64,000 bases of DNA from Prolixibacteraceae bacterium (GCA_019459525.1 JAIBEY010000036.1:1-64000), one strand, 5' to 3'. Counted from the stretch's first letter, positions 45,041-54,109 are shown. Numbers and translations are program-made. Notes: generated by a model from the letters alone, not told the origin.

Positions 45041-46531
45041 ATGAATATAGTATTAGTGTACCCGCAATACCCCGATTCATTCTGGAGTTTCAAACATGTC
45101 ATGAAATTTATATCCAAGAAAGCAACGGTTCCACCCCTCGGATTAATAACTGTTTCGGCAATGCTCCCCAAAACATGGAAGAAAAAGCTGGTGGACATGA
45201 ATGTTTCTGTACTTCAACCGGATGATTTACTGTGGGCTGATTATGTTTTTATCAGCGCCATGCACATCCAACAGCAATCGGTTGACCAGATTATTGACCT
45301 TTGCCTGAAATATGAAACGAAAATTATTGCAGGCGGGCCTCTTTTTACCCAGGAGTACGAAAACTATCCACAAATTGATCATTTTATATTAAACGAGGCA
45401 GAAATAACATTGCCCTTGTTTCTGAACGATCTGGATGCCAACAAACAACCCGACAGGGTATATAAAACTAGTGAACATGCCGATATTACCTTGACTCCCC
45501 CACCCGATTTCCATCTATTATCGGCAAAGGATTATGTGACTATGAATATTCAGTTTTCGCGCGGATGCCCTTTCTCCTGCGACTTTTGCGAAATCACTTC
45601 GCTCCTGGGTCACAAAGTGCGAATGAAAAATACCAGTCAGATTATTAACGAACTTGACTTGCTTTACAACCTGAACTGGCGTGGCCCTATTCTTATCGTT
45701 GACGATAATTTTATCGGGAATAAAAACAAGGTCAAAAACAACTTGCTCCCGGCCATGAAAAAATGGATGCAGGCTCATAAACATCCGTTTACGTTTAACA
45801 TCCAATCCTCTATCAACCTGGCGGATGACGAAGACTTAATGTCGCTGATGACTGCAACCGGATTTACATCAACATTTGTAGGAATTGAAACCCCGGATGA
45901 AAAATCACTTCAGGAATGCAATAAAGGACAGAACAAAAACCGTGATTTACTGAATAGTGTGCAAAAAATACAAAATGCCGGATTGCAGGTTTCCGGCGGG
46001 TTTATAGTAGGTTTTGATGCCGATACTTCGTCTGTTTTCCAGAATCAAATCGATTTTATCCAGCAGAGCGGAATTGTTTCGGCCATGGTTGGTTTGCTAA
46101 ATGCCCCCAAAAACACAACACTTTACAAGCGGCTAAAAGCTGAAAACCGGTTGACAACTGAATCTTCGGGAAACAACACCGATTCATCAATGAACTTTAT
46201 TCCCGTCATGAACCGCCAGGAACTGCTGGATGGTTATCAGCAAATCATTCAGAATATTTATGCCATAAAGCCTTATTATAAACGAATCCGCAAATTCCTG
46301 CTAAACTACCGGCAAATTCATACAGGACAAAAGAGAATGGAATTTTCGTACATCGCTAGTTTCTTCAAATCGGTTTTTGTGATCGGAATAATGAACAAAG
46401 GCAGGCGTGAGTATTGGAAATTACTGGCCTGGACACTTTTCAGACGACCGGCTTTATTAAAAGATGCCTTAACGTTTACGGTATATGGCTATCACTTCAG
46501 GACGGTATATGGACTGAGAAATTCAAATTAA
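45041..46531 (+). CDS. B12-binding-type radical SAM protein (DUF4070-like)
   Basis: A 496-residue radical SAM enzyme. An N-terminal cobalamin-binding-like Rossmann domain (MNIVLVYPQYPDSFW, PPLGLITVSAMLP, ITLPLFLNDL) precedes the SAM barrel with the CxxxCxxC cluster motif RGCPFSCDFCEIT (about residues 175-187). A DUF4070-like tail follows. The DxHxxG cobalamin-ligand motif is not evident. Related enzymes methylate hopanoids or modify lipids and secondary metabolites. Its repeat promoter places it in the stress regulon, so a membrane-lipid modification role is attractive but unproven. Confidence 0.85.
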   Translation: MNIVLVYPQYPDSFWSFKHVMKFISKKATVPPLGLITVSAMLPKTWKKKLVDMNVSVLQPDDLLWADYVFISAMHIQQQSVDQIIDLCLKYETKIIAGGPLFTQEYENYPQIDHFILNEAEITLPLFLNDLDANKQPDRVYKTSEHADITLTPPPDFHLLSAKDYVTMNIQFSRGCPFSCDFCEITSLLGHKVRMKNTSQIINELDLLYNLNWRGPILIVDDNFIGNKNKVKNNLLPAMKKWMQAHKHPFTFNIQSSINLADDEDLMSLMTATGFTSTFVGIETPDEKSLQECNKGQNKNRDLLNSVQKIQNAGLQVSGGFIVGFDADTSSVFQNQIDFIQQSGIVSAMVGLLNAPKNTTLYKRLKAENRLTTESSGNNTDSSMNFIPVMNRQELLDGYQQIIQNIYAIKPYYKRIRKFLLNYRQIHTGQKRMEFSYIASFFKSVFVIGIMNKGRREYWKLLAWTLFRRPALLKDALTFTVYGYHFRTVYGLRNSN

Positions 46532-46562
46532 GTTCTTTTAAGTATTTATTGTCGTATTTTTT

Positions 46563-46592
46563 CAGCTAAACCCCAGAAAGGGGCTTTGGCTG
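46563..46592 (+). terminator. Hairpin after radical SAM gene
   Basis: CAGCTAAACCCC (46563-46574) pairs imperfectly with GGGGCTTTGGCTG (ending 46592). There is no T-run. Confidence 0.35.
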
Positions 46593-46622
46593 TGAACATC
46601 GCCAACCGATTAGCAATGAGCC

Positions 46623-46648
46623 AAGTCCCCTTTAGGGGATTTAGGGGT
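46623..46648 (-). repeat. Palindromic intergenic repeat, left copy
   Basis: AAGTCCCCTTTAGGGGATTT and GGGGT. The inverse of this word occurs at 50197-50222. It is a common Bacteroidota intergenic repeat (CCCTAAAGGGG core). Confidence 0.7.
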
Positions 46649-46706
46649 TGACAAAGAATGGACTGCGGTATTATTTCATAAAATCATTACAATAAAAGCA
46701 AACACC

Positions 46707-47111
46707 ATGAAATCAGCAAAACGCATAGGCATTTGGATGGATCATTCCGTTGCCCATTTAGTGGAATACATCGACGATCAAACCAGTACAAAAACAATTT
46801 ATGCCCAGGTGGGGGAACAGGACGAACCTCTAAACCCAAGCGATGAAACGATGATACAAAACAAAGAGCAAAATCAACTCTCGAATTATTATAAGCGATT
46901 AAGCGAGGCGCTCATCAATTATGAGGATGTGGTTCTTTTTGGGCCAACCAGCGCCAAGGAGGAATTAATAAACCTGATAAAGGCTGATCATCATTTCGAC
47001 AAAATAAGATTCGCCATAAAAACAACGGATAGTATGACTGAAAACCAACGTTTTGCTTTTGTTAATGCACACTTTAGTCCTTCTAAAAACAGGCCGGGAG
47101 AAGACAATTAA
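46707..47111 (+). CDS. Conserved hypothetical, eRF1-domain-3-like
   Basis: A 134-residue protein starting KRIGIWMDHSVAHLVEYI, with VVLFGPTSAKEELINLIKAD near residues 70-90 and MTENQRFAFVNAHF near the C-terminus. This pattern resembles the third domain of eRF1/Pelota-like and host-attachment proteins. The window also encodes a full baeRF-type protein at 59531. The assignment is tentative. It overlaps no gene; the PIG-L start is 2 bases after its stop. Confidence 0.6.
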   Translation: MKSAKRIGIWMDHSVAHLVEYIDDQTSTKTIYAQVGEQDEPLNPSDETMIQNKEQNQLSNYYKRLSEALINYEDVVLFGPTSAKEELINLIKADHHFDKIRFAIKTTDSMTENQRFAFVNAHFSPSKNRPGEDN

Positions 47112-47112
47112 A

Positions 47113-47736
47113 ATGGGCATAAAAAAAACAAAGACTGTGGCGATTATTGTTGCCCACCCTGATGACGAAACTTTATGGGCAGGAGGAACGCTATTGAGTC
47201 ACCCGAAATGGAACTGTTTTATTGTCTGCCTGAGCCGGAGAACCGATACAGAACGGGCTCAAAAGTTTTATGCTGCATTAAAAATACTAAAGGCTGAAGG
47301 CATCATGGGCGATATGGACGACGGTCCCGATCAGAAAGCATTGGAGGATGATGCTGTTGAAAACACAATCCTGAACCTTTTGCCAAAAAGGCATTACGAC
47401 TTGATTATCACTCATCATCCGAAGGGGGAATATACCCGGCATCTGCGCCATGAAGAAACCGGCAAGGCTGTTTTATCGCTCTGGAATTCCGGTAAAATCT
47501 CAACCAAAGAAATGTGGGCATTTGCCTACGAGGATGGAAATAAAAAATACCTTCCCAGGCCCGCAAATGGAGCCCCTGTTTACCTGATCCTCACCAAACC
47601 TATTTGGCTAACGAAATACAGCCTGATTACCAAAACGTATGGTTTTGAAAAGGATAGCTGGGAAGCCCAAACAACGCCCCGTGCAGAAGCCTTCTGGGAA
47701 TTCGCTGATTCATCTGAAATAAAAAAAACAATTTGA
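47113..47736 (+). CDS. PIG-L family deacetylase
   Basis: A 207-residue zinc-dependent N-acetyl-sugar deacetylase. The metal-binding AHPDDETLWAGG lies at about residues 14-25, and HHPKGEYTRHLRHEE (about 100-114) carries the second histidine. The ATG at 47113 is chosen because upstream in-frame codons lie in the preceding gene. The gene sits before a GT4 gene, recalling MshA/MshB and BshA/BshB pairs of low-molecular-weight thiol synthesis and GPI-type de-N-acetylation. The substrate is unknown. Confidence 0.9.
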   Translation: MGIKKTKTVAIIVAHPDDETLWAGGTLLSHPKWNCFIVCLSRRTDTERAQKFYAALKILKAEGIMGDMDDGPDQKALEDDAVENTILNLLPKRHYDLIITHHPKGEYTRHLRHEETGKAVLSLWNSGKISTKEMWAFAYEDGNKKYLPRPANGAPVYLILTKPIWLTKYSLITKTYGFEKDSWEAQTTPRAEAFWEFADSSEIKKTI

Positions 47737-47749
47737 AAATTATTGTATC

Positions 47750-48892
47750 ATGAAAGTACTTGTATTATACGACTATCCACCGTCTCCTGGCGGACTTGCA
47801 ACTCAGGGCGATTTGCTCTACCGCGGACTTACAGAAATGGGTGTTGATGCCCATCCTGTTCATTTCGAGTCGGCACAGGAAAAAGAATGGTATTACCGCT
47901 GGTTCGAGCCGGATGTGGTGGTCGGGGTTGGTTATTGGGGACACACACCTCAATTGGTTCTCCATCCGCAACGATATGGTATTCAGCCTGTGCCCTGGTT
48001 AGTTGCAGATGGCTACATTGCCAATTATCAGGAAGTCCTGAATGCTCTTCCATTAATTTTGGTAACCTCCAATTGGGTGAAGGAAATGTATGTTCGCGAT
48101 GGAATTAATGCAGATAAAATTGAAGTTTTGCCGGTTGGATGCGATACCGATTCGTTTATTCCTTTCGACAAAAATGATCCGAAAATTCTGGCTGTACGTG
48201 AGGCGCTGGGTATTTCACCCGATCAGTTGATGATTCTCACCGTTGGTGGCGATGCTGCATCGAAAGGCGCACAGGAGGTTATGCAGGCGCTGGCCATCAT
48301 CGATACCAAAGCCCCCGACTGGAAATACGTTTGCAAAGTTTGGCCGCAACCGCGCACCAAAAAGCAAAACCTGGCCGATCTACAAATGGCTTCAAATCTC
48401 GGAATTGATAAAAATGTGATGTACGAAACCAATACCATTTCCAGGACATTTATGCCTTATCTGGTGGGTGCCTGCGATATTTACGCAGCCCCTTCGCGGC
48501 TCGAAGGATTCGGAATGCCCCAGGTGGAAGCCGGAGCCTGCGGAAAACCTGTGGTGAGTATAAAAGCTATGGGAATGCTGGATACGCTCATTCATGGCGA
48601 AACAGCTTTTCTGGCCGAAGTCGCAAAAAAGATTGTGGTAAACGAAGTGATACTTGGAGGCGAATCGGGTTTTGAAGATCAGCACCGGGTTCAGTTTAAA
48701 GTGCCGCGCACGGTTGATTACCGCGCAAATGTTCAGGATATTGCCCAATACCTGTTGACTTTGATGAACGATCAGCAGTTGCGCGATAAAATGGGAGAAG
48801 CAGGCCGCGAGCGCGTTGTAGCCAATTTTGACTACCGTATTGTTGCCCAAAAGTTTGTACAGATTATAAACGATAAATTGGGTATAAAATAA
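47750..48892 (+). CDS. Glycosyltransferase family 4 protein
   Basis: A 380-residue GT-B enzyme. N-terminus VLYDYPPSPGGLATQGDLLY (residues 4-23); C-terminal donor domain with LTVGGDAASKGAQEVMQAL (about 162-180) and APSRLEGFGMPQVEAGACGKP (split motif E-x7-E, about 245-265). It is 13 bases after the PIG-L gene and 18 before the six-hairpin gene, so the three make one unit. It probably uses a nucleotide sugar to glycosylate a small acceptor or glycan. Confidence 0.9.
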   Translation: MKVLVLYDYPPSPGGLATQGDLLYRGLTEMGVDAHPVHFESAQEKEWYYRWFEPDVVVGVGYWGHTPQLVLHPQRYGIQPVPWLVADGYIANYQEVLNALPLILVTSNWVKEMYVRDGINADKIEVLPVGCDTDSFIPFDKNDPKILAVREALGISPDQLMILTVGGDAASKGAQEVMQALAIIDTKAPDWKYVCKVWPQPRTKKQNLADLQMASNLGIDKNVMYETNTISRTFMPYLVGACDIYAAPSRLEGFGMPQVEAGACGKPVVSIKAMGMLDTLIHGETAFLAEVAKKIVVNEVILGGESGFEDQHRVQFKVPRTVDYRANVQDIAQYLLTLMNDQQLRDKMGEAGRERVVANFDYRIVAQKFVQIINDKLGIK

Positions 48893-48910
48893 TTTGAAGA
48901 TTCTGAAACC

Positions 48911-50110
48911 ATGAATAGTCAAGAGATTGAAAAGGCAAAAGCTGCCGCCATCGAAGTATTGCTTCACAATGCCCACGGTCCGTTCCACGGCCTGCCACGT
49001 ACTGCCGGCTGGGGTTACCCGGAGCCATACACCCGTGATCTGATGTTTTCCATTCTGGGTATTGCCGTATCCGGAAATCAGAAACTAATGGAAAGTATTC
49101 GCAAAGTACTGCGAACCCTGGCCGAAAATCAGACCAAACATGGGCATATCCCCTCGCTGGTGCACGATAAAGACGATCGTGGAGCCAGTGATACCACTCC
49201 CCTTTTTTTGCTGGGCGTTGGTATCTTCCGAAAAGTAACCGGGGAAACCGATTTTTTGCACGAAGCCGTTGAAAAAGCGCTGGTTTGGATGGAATATCAA
49301 AGCCCGTCGGACCGATACCTGGTGGCGCAACAACCCACCAGCGACTGGCGCGACGAGCAATGGATGACCGGATATGGCTTGTTTGTTAACACACTGGTGT
49401 ATGCATATCTACGGATGCTTGGACATCATGATCGTGCCGATATCGTACGCCATGAAATGTCACGGTTCACCATTTCAAGTGACGCCAATCGCCATCACCA
49501 GCACGAAGGCCTGGTGGTAAAACACAAACCTTATTTCGCATTCTGGTCATACAAAATCTATAGCAGCGAACGTTTCGACCTGCTCGGGAATAGTTTGGCC
49601 ATACTCTCCGGATTAGCCTCGTCCTCGCGCGCAGATGATATGGTTACCTGGATTGAGGAAGAGTGTGCCGAAATGAGGGAAAAAGGTGAACTGGCCCTGA
49701 ATTTGCCTCCCAATTTCTTCCCGTATATAAAAACGCACGATACCGACTGGCTTCCGCGTTATTCCCAGTTTAATAATCCGGGCGAATACCACAATGGTGG
49801 TATATGGCCATTCATATGCGGATTTTATGTGGCAGCGCTGGTGGCCGCCAAACGGTATAAACTTGCTGAAGAAAAACTTATGGCGCTTACGCTATGCATC
49901 AAATCGTCGAGCACCGGAACTGTAGCTTTTGGATTTAACGAATGGATAAAAGCCCAGGATGGTAAGCCAATGGGACAGGATTGGCAAACCTGGAGTGCCG
50001 CACTTTACCTTTACGCCGCAAAATGTGTGGAAGAAAAAAGCACTCCCTTTTTTGACGAAATGCGCTGGTCGGCTATGAAGACTGACAGATCCGGAATTCA
50101 ATACTTTTAA
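48911..50110 (+). CDS. Six-hairpin glycosidase-like protein (GH100/debranching type)
   Basis: A 399-residue cytoplasmic (alpha/alpha)6-barrel protein. GWGYPEPYTRDLMFSILGIA (about residues 33-52), SDWRDEQWMTGYGLFVNTLV (about 136-155) and FNNPGEYHNGGIWPFICGFY (about 288-307) match the GH100/amylo-1,6-glucosidase-like pattern with candidate acid residues D44 and E-containing loops. It may hydrolyse or phosphorolyse alpha-glucosides or mannosides. It follows the GT4 gene closely. Confidence 0.8.
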   Translation: MNSQEIEKAKAAAIEVLLHNAHGPFHGLPRTAGWGYPEPYTRDLMFSILGIAVSGNQKLMESIRKVLRTLAENQTKHGHIPSLVHDKDDRGASDTTPLFLLGVGIFRKVTGETDFLHEAVEKALVWMEYQSPSDRYLVAQQPTSDWRDEQWMTGYGLFVNTLVYAYLRMLGHHDRADIVRHEMSRFTISSDANRHHQHEGLVVKHKPYFAFWSYKIYSSERFDLLGNSLAILSGLASSSRADDMVTWIEEECAEMREKGELALNLPPNFFPYIKTHDTDWLPRYSQFNNPGEYHNGGIWPFICGFYVAALVAAKRYKLAEEKLMALTLCIKSSSTGTVAFGFNEWIKAQDGKPMGQDWQTWSAALYLYAAKCVEEKSTPFFDEMRWSAMKTDRSGIQYF

Positions 50111-50196
50111 TCTCATCTTCTGGTGAGAATGACCCAATCTATTCGTAAAATACGGTGAAACGTATTGTTCCAAAAGGATTAAGATTTACCATTTTT

Positions 50197-50222
50197 ACCC
50201 CTAAATCCCCTAAAGGGGACTT
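50197..50222 (+). repeat. Palindromic intergenic repeat, right copy
   Basis: ACCCCTAAATCCCCTAAAGG and GGACTT. It is the inverse of 46623-46648, so the two copies bracket 3.6 kb in opposite orientation. Confidence 0.7.
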
Positions 50223-50302
50223 TTGCCATCTACATGCATTTCCGATGCTCGCAGGGTAAAAAATGTAGGTTAACCGATCACTCACAATTTAAACGGATAA
50301 AA

Positions 50303-50542
50303 ATGCATGAAAATCAGAAAGACGAACGTAACCAACTAGTTGGTAGCAAGTCAAATCAGGCCTTAACAGGAGAAAAAGAAGACAATCCATCCAAAAGGCC
50401 AAGGATTCCGGTTCCCGACAAACCGATTCGACCAATAAAGCCAGAGAAAGCACCGGAACCGATTCCACATGAACCGGGGGTAAATGAACCAGAAAAAAGC
50501 GATCCTACCCGCATTGATGAACCACCAACAATTATCTCATAA
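50303..50542 (+). CDS. Proline-rich hypothetical protein
   Basis: A 79-residue, low-complexity, charged protein with Pro-Ile/Lys repeats (RPRIPVPDKPIRPIKPEKAP, EPIPHEPGVNEPEKSD). It is probably disordered and cytoplasmic. The start at 50303 (ATGCATG) follows an AAACGG region; an in-frame ATG at 50234 lies in sequence without coding character. Function unknown. Confidence 0.6.
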   Translation: MHENQKDERNQLVGSKSNQALTGEKEDNPSKRPRIPVPDKPIRPIKPEKAPEPIPHEPGVNEPEKSDPTRIDEPPTIIS

Positions 50543-50548
50543 AAACGA

Positions 50549-50737
50549 ATGATGGCAAAATATTCAAAAAAAGCTCAGGAAAAAATTGAGGAGGTTATGC
50601 ATGAATTTAAGCATGGCGAATTAAAATCAGGGAAAGGCGGCAAAGGCGGAATCGTAAAAAGCAGGGATCAGGCCATTGCCATTGGAATAAGTGAAGCCCG
50701 GCAAGCCAGATTAAAGGTTCCTAAAGAAAAAAGCTAA
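50549..50737 (+). CDS. DUF6496-like small protein
   Basis: A 62-residue basic protein with MAKYSKKAQEKIEEVMHEFK, a glycine-lysine loop (SGKGGKGG) and DQAIAIGISEARQARLK, as in DUF6496/KGG-like stress proteins. Start ATG at 50549 or 50552. It precedes promoter P5. Confidence 0.8.
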   Translation: MMAKYSKKAQEKIEEVMHEFKHGELKSGKGGKGGIVKSRDQAIAIGISEARQARLKVPKEKS

Positions 50738-50759
50738 TTCGTTAGTGAACGCTATCCAT

Positions 50760-50825
50760 GTGAGAATTTTACAAATTTATTGTAAAATTTTGTAATCCTT
50801 TCCAACGTTAGATTCTTTAAATTTC
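50760..50825 (+). promoter_or_regulatory. 21-bp direct-repeat promoter P5
   Basis: GTGAGAAT at 50760, TACAA at 50770-50774, TGTAA at 50791-50795 and TAAATTTC at 50818-50825. It drives the second CsbD-like gene and a PAS kinase. Confidence 0.75.
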
Positions 50826-50847
50826 ACAAAACTAAATGATTAGCACA

Positions 50848-51030
50848 ATGAAAACAATTGTATTGGGATACTGGGATACAAAGAAAGAAAAGATCAAACA
50901 GAAATATCCGGGTATTACCGATCAGGATTTGATTCTATATGAAGGCAAGGAAAAAGAAATGATTGAGAATCTGGAGTATAAACTTGGAATCACAAAACTG
51001 GAATTGGCAAAAATTATAGAAGCGCTGTAA
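50848..51030 (+). CDS. CsbD-like stress protein 2
   Basis: A 60-residue protein (VLGYWDTKKEKIKQKYPGIT, YEGKEKEMIENLEYKLGITK) that is clearly paralogous to the protein at 40245 (shared W-x-x-x-K-x-K-x-K-Q-K-x-x-x-x-T-D-x-D-L). It is placed 10 bases before the PAS kinase. The start is ATG at 50848 in preference to 50836. Confidence 0.85.
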   Translation: MKTIVLGYWDTKKEKIKQKYPGITDQDLILYEGKEKEMIENLEYKLGITKLELAKIIEAL

Positions 51031-51040
51031 TTGAATTAAC

Positions 51041-52384
51041 ATGCATGGTATGAAAGACAAACTTTCCGAAGAGGGAAAACAGGCCAAAAAATTTCCGCTG
51101 GGCTCAAAACCAGCAAACTTCTCCAACGAAACCGAAAATCATCAATTCGATGAAAAGTTTAAAGAATCGGAGATGCGTTACCGCCGATTATTTGAAACGG
51201 CCCAGGATGGTATCCTGATACTCGATTTCGAAACCGGAAATATAGTCGATGCCAATCCATTTATAATGAAGATCCTGGATTTTCCGTTATCCGGAATTAT
51301 GGGCAAAAAATTATGGGAAATCGGTCTTTTTAGCAATAAGGAAGAATCGGAAGTTGCTTTTATCGAGCTCAAAACCAATGGCTACGTTCGTTTTGAGGAC
51401 ATGCCAATACAACGGAAAAACGGAAAAATTGCAGAAGTCGAATTCATTTGCAACGTCTATTTGGTAAACGACACGAAAGTCATTCAATGCAATATCCGCG
51501 ATATTACCGACCGGAAAAGGGCCGAGAATGCATTGGTGGTCAGCGAACAAAACCTAAAGGAGCAAAACTCCAATTTCCGCGACCTGAATAAAGAATATGC
51601 GAATTTGAATGAAGAATTAACCGAGAGCATTGGCCAGATTCAGCACATGAACAATAACCTGATTATCGCCAAATTAAAGGCTGAAGAATCAGATCACCTT
51701 AAATCGGCTTTCCTGGCCAACATGAGCCACGAGATTCGTACGCCCATGAATGCCATAATGGGTTTTTCTGAATTAATCCTCGGCCTCGAATTAGCTAACG
51801 AAAACCTGAACAAGTATGCCCGCATAATCAATACCAGTACCCAACAGCTTTTAACCATTATCAGCGACATTATTGATATTTCGAAAATTGAAGCCGGACA
51901 ATTTACTGTTGATTCGGAATTAGTTAACGTAAGCGCATTACTTGCCGATATATTTGACACCTACAAAAGAGTATTCGACAGTAAAAAAATAAAATTGCAT
52001 TTATCAACCGAACGCCCTGCAGATTCGGTACAGATACAAAGTGACGGGAACCGGATAAAACAGGTATTTTGTAACCTGCTGAACAATGCCATAAAATTCA
52101 CCCGCGAAGGTGAAATCGATTTTGGATACAAGATGAAAGATAACTTCATCGAGTTTTATGTGAAAGACAACGGCATTGGCATTACTCCTGAAGACCAGTC
52201 GCTTATTTTTGAACGTTTTATGCAGGTTAACGCAACCAATAAACAACTGAATAGCGGCAATGGCCTGGGATTGTCCATTTCAAAAGCGCTCGTCGAAAAA
52301 CTTGGCGGTACCCTCAGTGTTTATTCCGAACCGGGTGTTGGTTCAACCTTTGCATTCACCATTCCCTACCCCAATGAAATCTGA
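51041..52384 (+). CDS. PAS-containing histidine kinase
   Basis: A 447-residue cytoplasmic kinase: PAS (about 48-165, TAQDGILILDFETGNIVDAN), coiled linker (about 165-220), HisKA with phospho-His in NMSHEIRTPMNAIMGFSELI (about 228-247) and a complete HATPase (NLLNNAIKFT; GNGLGLSISKALVEKLGGTL). No TM segment is present, so it senses a cytoplasmic cue. It is co-transcribed with the CsbD-like gene from P5. No response regulator is adjacent. Confidence 0.93.
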   Translation: MHGMKDKLSEEGKQAKKFPLGSKPANFSNETENHQFDEKFKESEMRYRRLFETAQDGILILDFETGNIVDANPFIMKILDFPLSGIMGKKLWEIGLFSNKEESEVAFIELKTNGYVRFEDMPIQRKNGKIAEVEFICNVYLVNDTKVIQCNIRDITDRKRAENALVVSEQNLKEQNSNFRDLNKEYANLNEELTESIGQIQHMNNNLIIAKLKAEESDHLKSAFLANMSHEIRTPMNAIMGFSELILGLELANENLNKYARIINTSTQQLLTIISDIIDISKIEAGQFTVDSELVNVSALLADIFDTYKRVFDSKKIKLHLSTERPADSVQIQSDGNRIKQVFCNLLNNAIKFTREGEIDFGYKMKDNFIEFYVKDNGIGITPEDQSLIFERFMQVNATNKQLNSGNGLGLSISKALVEKLGGTLSVYSEPGVGSTFAFTIPYPNEI

Positions 52385-52464
52385 TTCCTATTCCGGCGCA
52401 GGCCTCCTGTTTTATTTTCCTGAACAACAAAAATGTATCAGTCACTATCCAAATACCATTGAAT

Positions 52465-52530
52465 GTGAGAATGATACAAATCTTTACCAAAATTATATAA
52501 GCCTCCTTCCCTATTAAGTACACAACTTTG
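52465..52530 (+). promoter_or_regulatory. 21-bp direct-repeat promoter P6
   Basis: GTGAGAAT at 52465, TACAA at 52475-52479, TATAA at 52496-52500 and CAACTTTG at 52523-52530. It drives AraC2 and its kinase. Confidence 0.75.
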
Positions 52531-52622
52531 AACATGGAGATAACTCATTTACAATCAGAAAATAAACTAAACCAGGGATTGCTGTAAGGATCACTCCATC
52601 AGTATTAAAAAAACGCAAAACT

Positions 52623-53183
52623 ATGAAGCTCTACATCAAAAATATGGTTTGCAATCGATGCAAAACAACTGTACGAACAGAACTGGATAAAATCGGGATC
52701 GCATATAATACGATAAAGATAGGCGAAGTGAGTACCGAAGAAAAAGTTTCTCCGGAAAAGTTGGAACAGTTTGCGGAAGCGTTGCAGAAAAGCGGATTTG
52801 AACTGATAGACACTAAGAATAACATGCTCATCGAAAAGCTAAAAAAGTCGGTTATCGATCTGGAACATTATTCTGATGAAGATTTAAAAACAAGTTTTTC
52901 CGATTATATCCGTTTAATTGTTGACGATAACTTCATTTCGCTAAACAAGCTGTTTGAAGAAATCGAAGGCATCACGATCGAAAAATACATCAATAAACGA
53001 AAAATTGAACGCATAAAAGAAATATTGGTTTACGAAGACCTTGGACTCGCTGAAATTGCAAAGAAAATGCACTATACCAGCGTAATTGCTTTGTCGGCAC
53101 AGTTTAAACGAATGACAGGATTAACACCTGCTTATTTCAGACAACTAAGGCAAAACAGAACATTAAATTCTACAATCAGTTGA
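52623..53183 (+). CDS. AraC family regulator with HMA-like N-terminus (paralog 2)
   Basis: A 186-residue regulator. The N-terminus MKLYIKNMVCNRCKTTVRTE retains the full CxxC of heavy-metal-associated domains. The HTH_18 part contains GLAEIAKKMHYTSVIALSAQ and FKRMTGLTPAYFRQL. It is paralogous to 33031 and 58854. Its stop overlaps the kinase start (TTGA), so both are coupled. It alone of the three could bind a metal or form a disulfide. Confidence 0.88.
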   Translation: MKLYIKNMVCNRCKTTVRTELDKIGIAYNTIKIGEVSTEEKVSPEKLEQFAEALQKSGFELIDTKNNMLIEKLKKSVIDLEHYSDEDLKTSFSDYIRLIVDDNFISLNKLFEEIEGITIEKYINKRKIERIKEILVYEDLGLAEIAKKMHYTSVIALSAQFKRMTGLTPAYFRQLRQNRTLNSTIS

Positions 53184-54109
53184 TTACCAAACAAAATACG
53201 ATTAGCATGAACAATAAAAAATCCATAAGGAATAATTTTGATCCTGAAGAAAAAACAACATCCGGAGATATAGGCAACTTGTTACATGTGAGTCATTACG
53301 ATCCTTCGGAAGAAAAAAAATTACCAGAGGATCTGTTGCTGATGCGGTTGCAGAAAATGGAGGATCGGAATTCCCGGTTGGAAAATCAGATAGAACAGGA
53401 CACGATAAAACTAAGCGACGTTGTAAATACCAATAACAAGTTCCTTTCGCTTTTGGCGCATGATTTACGAAGTCCGTTTAACGAGATTATTGGCGTACTG
53501 GACATGCTAAACGAGAGTTTCGACAGTTTGGACAAAACAGAAATTACGAAGTTCATCCACATTGCCCTAAATTCATCAACCAAAACATTAACCCTGCTCG
53601 ACAACCTTTTAGCCTGGACCATCACCCAGAACAAAGAGAAAAATTTCAATCCGGTTAAGGTTAATGTTTTTACCGTTGCTTCCGACGAACTGGAGAATTT
53701 CAATACGCTGGCAATCCAAAAAGGAATAACACTTCATCAATGCGTTTTACCCCATACCTATGTAACTGCTGATATACAGATGGTAAAAGCCATATTCCGA
53801 AACCTGATCAGCAATGCCATCAAATATTCAAAGCCTGGCGGAAAAATAATTATAAGCGCAACCGAGGTCGGGCAATTTATTGAAATTGAAGTGGCCGACA
53901 CTGGAATTGGAATTTCGCAAAAGATGCAGAAAAGCCTCTTTAAAATTGATGAATTTCATTCGACCGACGGAACGGAACATGAACAGGGTACCGGGTTGGG
54001 CTTGCTGTTTTGTAAGGAATTTATTGAAATGCACGGTGGAAATATCAGTATTGAGAGCGAACCCAACAAGGGCTGTAAAGTAAAATTTGAACTTCCACAT
54101 TATATTTAA
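53180..54109 (+). CDS. Histidine kinase coupled to AraC2
   Basis: A 309-residue cytoplasmic kinase. A helical N-terminal region (no PAS recognised) leads to HisKA with LSLLAHDLRSPFNEIIGVLD (His near residue 95) and a HATPase (NLISNAIKYSKPGG; GTGLGLLFCKEFIEMHGGN). Start TTG at 53180 overlaps the AraC stop; ATG at 53207 is an alternative. No receiver domain or response regulator follows, so its partner may be elsewhere or the AraC protein itself. Confidence 0.88.
   Translation: MITKQNTISMNNKKSIRNNFDPEEKTTSGDIGNLLHVSHYDPSEEKKLPEDLLLMRLQKMEDRNSRLENQIEQDTIKLSDVVNTNNKFLSLLAHDLRSPFNEIIGVLDMLNESFDSLDKTEITKFIHIALNSSTKTLTLLDNLLAWTITQNKEKNFNPVKVNVFTVASDELENFNTLAIQKGITLHQCVLPHTYVTADIQMVKAIFRNLISNAIKYSKPGGKIIISATEVGQFIEIEVADTGIGISQKMQKSLFKIDEFHSTDGTEHEQGTGLGLLFCKEFIEMHGGNISIESEPNKGCKVKFELPHYI

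Noticed and set aside
50123-50160. GTGAGAAT word resembling a tenth repeat promoter
   Set aside because: No TGTAA at the expected positions 10 and 31 bp later and no -7 element; probably chance or a decayed site.
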